Below, piece by piece: positions 23,757 to 28,286 of a stretch of DNA of 28,286 nt. The notes under the pieces are model-generated. The model ran no database searches, was not told the origin of the DNA, and saw nothing but the letters and a program-made list of their open reading frames with translations. How positions within the stretch are numbered: position 1 is the first letter of the stretch; every line of letters starts with the position of its first letter. Source of the DNA: Saccoglossus kowalevskii (taxonomy: Eukaryota > Hemichordata > Enteropneusta > Harrimaniidae); NCBI RefSeq assembly GCF_000003605.2, contig NW_003128453.1, positions 1-28,286 on the forward strand, read 5' to 3'. Made by a program: the position numbers and the translations under genes.

Positions 23757-26700
23757 AGTCCAGTAGACATTCACAATGTGTCATGTTTGTGCAGTAAACA
23801 TTCATAATGTGACAGTTTAGTCCAGTAGACATTCACAATGTGACATTTTCTTGCAGTAAACATTCACAATGTGACATTTTAGTGCAGTAGACATTCACAG
23901 AGTGACATTTTAGTGCAGTAGACATTCACAATGTGACATTTTCGTGCAGTAAACATTCACAATGTGACATTTTAGTGCAGTAGACATTCACAATGTGACA
24001 TTTTCGTGCAGTAAACATTCACAATGTGACATTTTAGTGCAGTAGACATACACAGAGTGACATTTTAGTGCAGTAGACATTCACAATGTGACATTTTAGT
24101 ACAGTAGACATTCACAATGTGACATTTTCGTGCAGTAAACATTCACAATGTGACATTTTAGTGCAGTAGACATTCACAGAGTGACATTTTAGTGCAGTAG
24201 ACATTCACAATGTGTCATTTTAGTACAGTAGACATTCACAATGTGACATTTTCGTGCAGTAAACATTCACAATGTGACATTTTAGTGCAGTAGACATTCA
24301 CAGAGTGACATTTTAGTGCAGTAGACATTCACAATGTGACATTTTAGTACAGTAGACATTCACAATGTGACATTTTCGTGCAGTAAACATTAACAATGTG
24401 ACATTTTAGTGCAGTAGACATTCACAATGTGACATTTTAGTACAGTACACATTCACAATGTGACATTTTCGTGCAGTAAACATTAACAATGTGACATTTT
24501 AGTGCAGTAGACATTAGACATATTTTAGTGCAGTAGACATTTTCAATGTGTCATTTTAATGCATTTGACATTCACAATGTGACATTTTAGTGCAGTGGAC
24601 ATTCACAATGTGACATTTTAATGCAGTGGACATTCACAATGTGACATTTTAGTGCAGTGGAAATTCACAATGTGACATTTAGTGCAGTGAATATTCACAA
24701 TGTGACATTTTAGTACAGTAGATATTCAAAGTGTAACATTTTTGTGCAGTGAATATTCACTATGTGATATTATAGTGCAGTGGATATTCACAATGTGTCA
24801 TTTTAAAGCAGTGGATATTCACAATGTGACATTTTAGTACAGTAGATATTCACAATGTGACATTTAGTACAATAGATATTCACAATGTGACATTTTAGTA
24901 CAATATATATTCACAATGTGACATTTTTGTGCAGTGAAGATTCACAATGTGACATTTGTGTGTAGTGGACAATCACAATGTGATATTTTAGTACAGTAGA
25001 TATTCACAATGTGAAATTTTAGTACAATAGATATTCACAATGTGTCATTTTAGTACAGTAGACATAAACAATGTGACATTTTCGTGCAGTAAACATTCAC
25101 AATGTGACATTTTAGTGCAGTAGACATTCACAGAGTGACATTTTAGTGCAGTAGACATTCACAATGTGACATTTTAGTACAGTAGACATTCACAATATGA
25201 CATTTTCGTGCAGTAAACATTAACAATGTGACATTTTAGTGCAGTAAGACATTCACAATGTGACATTTTAGTACAGTAGACATTGGCAATGTGACATTTT
25301 TGTGTAGTGGACATTTACAATGTGTCATTTTAATGCAGGGGACATTCACAATGTGACATTTTAGTACAGTAGATATTCACAGTGTAACATTTTTTGTGCA
25401 GTGAATATTAACAATGTGACATTTTCGTGCAGTAGACATTCACAATGTGACATTTTCGTGCAGTAAACATTAACAATGTGACATTTTAGTGCAGTAGACA
25501 TTAGACATATTTTAGTGTAATAGACATTCACAATGTGACATTTTTGTGCAGTAGACATTTTCAATGTGTCATTTTAATGCAGTTGACATTCACAATGTGA
25601 TATTATAGTGCAGTGGATATTCACAACGTGTCATTTTAAAGCAGTGGATATTCACAATGTGACATTTTAGTACAGTAGACATTCACAATGTGACATTTTC
25701 GTGCAGTAAACATTCACAATGTGACATTTTAGTCCAGTAGACATTCACAATGTGACATTTTCGTGCAGCAAACATTCACAATGTGACATTTTAGTGCAGT
25801 AGACATTCACAGAGTTACATTTTAGTGCAGTAGACATTCACAATGTGACATTTTTGTGCAGTAAACATTCACAATGTGACATTTTAGTGCAGTAGACATT
25901 CACAATGTGACATTTTCGTGCAGTAAACATTCACAATGTGACATTTTAGTGCAGTAGACATACACAGAGTGACATTTTAGTGCAGTAGACATTCACAATG
26001 TGTCATTTTAGTACAGTAGACATAAACAATGTGACATTTTCGAGCAGTAAACATTCACAATGTGACATTTTAGTGCAGTAGACATTCACAGAGTGACATT
26101 TTAGTGCAGTAGACATTCACAATGTGACATTTTAGTACAGTAGACATTCACAATGTGACATTTTCGTGCAGTAAACATTAACAATGTGACATTTTAGTGC
26201 AGTAGACATTCACAATGTGACATTTTAGTACAGTAGACATTCGCAATGTGACATTTGTGTGTAGTGGACATTTACAATGTGTCATTTTAATGCAGTGGAC
26301 ATTCACAATGTGACATTTTAGTGCAATGTAAATTCACAATGTGACATTTTAGTGCAGTGGACATTCACAATGTGACATTTTAGTACAGTAGATATTCACA
26401 GTGTAACATTTTTGTGCAGTGAATATTAACAATGTGACATTTTCGCGCAGTAGACATTCACAATGTGACATTTTAGTACAGTAGACATTCACAATGTGAC
26501 ATTTTCGTGCAGTAAACATTAACAATGTGACATTTTAGTGCAGTAGACATTAGACATATTTTAGTGCAGTAGACACTTTCAATGTGTCATTTTAATGCAG
26601 TTGACATTCACAATGTGACATTTTAGTGCAGTGGACATTCACAATGTGACATTTTAATGCAGTGGACATTCACAATGTGACATTTTAGTGCAGTGGAAAT

Positions 26701-27320
26701 TCACAATGTGACATTTAATGCAGTGAATATTCACAATGTGACATTTTAGTATAGTAGATATTCACAGTGTAACATTTTTGTGCAGTGAATATTCACAATG
26801 TGATATTATAGTGCAGTGGATATTCACAATGTGTCATTTTAAAGCAGTGGATATTCACAATGTGACATTTTAGTACAGTAGATATTCACAATGTGACATT
26901 TTAGTACAATAGATATTCACAATGTGACATTTTAGTACAATAGATATTCACAATGTGACATTTTTGTGCAGTGAAGATTCACAATGTGACATTTGTGTGT
27001 AGTGGACAATCACAATGTGATATTTTAGTACAGTAGATATTCACAATGTGAAATTTTAGTACAATAGATATTCACAATGTGTCATTTTAGTACAGTAGAC
27101 ATAAACAATGTGACATTTTCGTGCAGTAAACATTCACAATGTGACATTTTAGTGCAGTAGACATTCACAGAGTGACATTTTAGTGCAGTAGACATTCACA
27201 ATGTGACATTTTAGTACAGTAGACATTCACAATGTGACATTTTCGTGCAGTAAACATTAACAATGTGACATTTTAGTGGAGTAGACATTCACAATGTGAC
27301 ATTTTAGTACAGTAGACATT

Positions 27321-27930
27321 CGCAATGTGACATTTTTGTGTAGTGGACATTTACAATGTGTCATTTTAATGCAGTGGACATTCACAATGTGACATTTTAG
27401 TACAGTAGATATTCACAGTGTAACATTTTTGTGCAGTGAATATTCGCAATGTGATATTTTAGTGCAGTGGATATTCACAATGTGTCATTTTAAAGCAGTG
27501 GATATTCACAATGTGACATTTTAGTACAGTAGACATTCACAATGTGACATTTTCGTGCAGTAAACATTAACAATGTGACATTTTAGTGCAGTAGACATTC
27601 ACAATGTGACATTTTAGTACAGTAGACATTCGCAATGTGACATTTTTGTGTAGTGGACATTTACAATGTGTCATTTTAATGCAGTGGACATTCACAATGT
27701 GACATTTCAGTGCAGTGGAAATTCACAATGTGACATTTCAGTGCAGTGGACATTCACAATGTGACATTTTAGTACAGTAGATATTCACAGTGTAACATTT
27801 TTGTGCAGTGAATATTCACAATGTGATATTTTAGTGCAGTGGATATTCACAATGTGTCATTTTAAAGCATTGGATATTCACAATGTGACATTTTAGTACA
27901 ATAGATATTCACAATGTGACATTTTAGTAC
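27321..27930 (+). repeat. Ten-monomer (310-bp) mini-HOR near the right edge
   Basis: The CGCAATGTGA mark at 27321 recurs at 27631, exactly ten monomers later, and the order GTGTAGTGG, ATTTACAATGTGTC, AATGCAGTGG repeats with it. In the first round M2 goes directly into AGTACAGTAGAT and the GTGTAAC core; M3 lasts a few monomers and M1 only two or three. The second round keeps GTGGAAATTC and has ATTTCAGTGCAG twice (about 27705 and 27736), a change not seen elsewhere. This is the shortest complete M1-M2-M3 round seen. Confidence 0.78.
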
Positions 27931-28286
27931 AATAGATATTCACAATGTGACATTTTTGTGCAGTGAAGATTCACAATGTGACATTTGTGTGCAGTGGACA
28001 ATCACAATGTTATATTTTAGTACAGTAGATATTCACAATGTGACATTTTAGTACAATAGATATTCACAATGTGACATTTTAGTACAATAGATATTCACAA
28101 TGTGACATTTTTGTGCAGTGAAGATTTACAATGTGACATTTGTGTTCAGTGGACAATCACAATGTGATATTTTAGTACAGTAGATATTCACAATGTGACA
28201 TTTTAGTACAATAGATATTCACAATGTGACATTTTAGTACAATAGATATTCACAATGTGACATTTTTGTGCAGTGAAGATTCACAA

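Larger units (their letters stand above)
1..28286 (+). repeat. 31-bp tandem satellite array filling the whole window
   Basis: The 31-bp unit repeats head to tail from the first base to the last, about 910 copies, with no interruption, inversion or unique sequence. Bases 1-16 of the unit are ACATTCACAATGTGAC and bases 17-31 are most often ATTTTAGTGCAGTAG; the first unit start is near base 9. The core is steadier than the linker, where most type-defining differences lie (AGTGCAGTAG, AGTACAATAG, CGTGCAGTAA, TGTGCAGTGA, AATGCAGTGG and others). Copies differ mainly by substitutions; one-base indels and one recurrent 5-base shortening also occur. Every forward reading frame is stopped within a few units. 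The layout fits a eukaryotic satellite or giant minisatellite; location on a chromosome cannot be told because both flanks lie outside the window. Confidence 0.98.
20590..28286 (+). repeat. Right-hand region without the GTGCGATGG mark
   Basis: M1, M2 and M3 types continue to the right edge but no GTGCGATGG or AGTAGAGTGG monomer follows 20589. The order is: M1 (20590-21725, with a nine-monomer duplication), M2 (from 21731, short monomer at 22017), second M2 (short monomer 22382), M3 (22600-23020), duplicated 12-monomer block (23043-23756), M1 (to 24408), M2 (short monomer 24512), M3 (to about 25040), then four short M1-M2-M3 rounds with short monomers at 25499 and 26548 and CATTCGC or CATTGGC marks near 25284, 26240, 27320 and 27630. 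The window ends inside an M3-like run. Loss of the end-of-M3 monomers here suggests a different HOR subfamily, or a deletion that then spread. Confidence 0.75.

Noticed and set aside
25361-25564. Minus-strand open reading frame of 67 codons
   Set aside because: It has the same origin as the other frame, kept open by a six-T run, the short 26-bp monomer and a few linker variants. Its peptide is the same low-complexity cycle of CHIVNVYCTK and MSHCECLL-like segments.
590-27560. SOX-type site AACAATG in the AAACATTAACAATG monomers
   Set aside because: The seven-base match to WWCAAWG is exact, but it comes from a single C-to-A change in one monomer type copied with the HOR. A short match in a satellite is no evidence of regulation.
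1-28286. CRISPR array
   Set aside because: There are no unique spacers. The linker between cores belongs to a small set of recurring variants, the period is 31 bp rather than repeat plus spacer, and no cas-like gene is present.
1-28286. CENP-B box in the monomer
   Set aside because: The CENP-B box core needs TTCG followed by a spaced CGGG. The TTTTCGTGCAG linker supplies TTCG, but no CGGG follows in any monomer, so a centromeric assignment cannot rest on this.
1-28286. Bacterial CRP- or FNR-like operator array (TGTGA-N-TCACA type dyads)
   Set aside because: The order of arms is TCACA then TGTGA with a one-base centre, not TGTGA-N6-TCACA, and hundreds of direct copies with HOR structure do not resemble bacterial operators.
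1-28286. Transposable element or viral remnant within the array
   Set aside because: No break in the 31-bp pattern long enough to hold an insertion was seen. The only length anomalies are one- or two-base indels, the 26-bp monomer and whole-monomer changes.
1-28286. Telomeric repeat
   Set aside because: No TTAGGG-like or other short G-rich unit is present; the 31-bp unit has only single G residues in most places and no G-runs.

Overview
The whole 28,286-base window is one uninterrupted head-to-tail tandem array of a 31-bp, AT-rich monomer, roughly 910 copies, all in the same orientation. The array runs through both ends of the window, so no flank is visible. The monomer is a 16-base core, ACATTCACAATGTGAC, followed by a 15-base linker, usually ATTTTAGTGCAGTAG. 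It is about 35% G+C. I found no gene, RNA gene, transposable element, unique-sequence island, CRISPR array or inverted segment. Two short minus-strand open frames (10385-10570, 25361-25564) are chance readings of the repeat. A satellite of this size and structure points to a eukaryotic genome (heterochromatin, pericentromere, subtelomere or a very large minisatellite). I cannot name the species.

The interest lies above the monomer. The copies fall into recognisable variant types that recur in a fixed order, giving a complex higher-order repeat (HOR). I describe it as three modules. M1 alternates linkers carrying TTTTCGTGCAGTAAAC, AGTCCAGTAGAC and AGTGCAGTAGAC with a core variant CACAGAGTG, and includes a regular 124-bp (four-monomer) sub-repeat. 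M2 opens with CATTCGCAATG, then GTGTAGTGGACATTTAC, and ends near a shortened 26-bp monomer containing CATTAGACATATTTT. M3 is dominated by TTTTAAAGCA, AGTACAATAGAT, GTGAAGATT and GTGGACAATC variants and ends with AGTAGAGTGG and GTGCGATGG. A near-complete M1-M2-M3 copy spans about 7993-9875 (about 1.9 kb, about 61 monomers).

HOR copies are not equal in length. Spacing between successive GTGCGATGG marks is 2652, 2715, 1883, 1427, 1605, 866, 1238, 2201 and 3368 bp; after 20589 the mark is absent. Differences between copies are near-whole numbers of monomers, and junctions keep the 31-bp register. Rare private variants show pairs of nearly identical blocks of about 450-930 bp at offsets from 866 bp to 22.9 kb, as well as local tandem duplications of 6, 9, 12, 14 and 28 monomers. 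The window therefore reads as a record of unequal exchange, conversion-like copying and local amplification in a young, still rearranging satellite. No molecular function is shown by the sequence.
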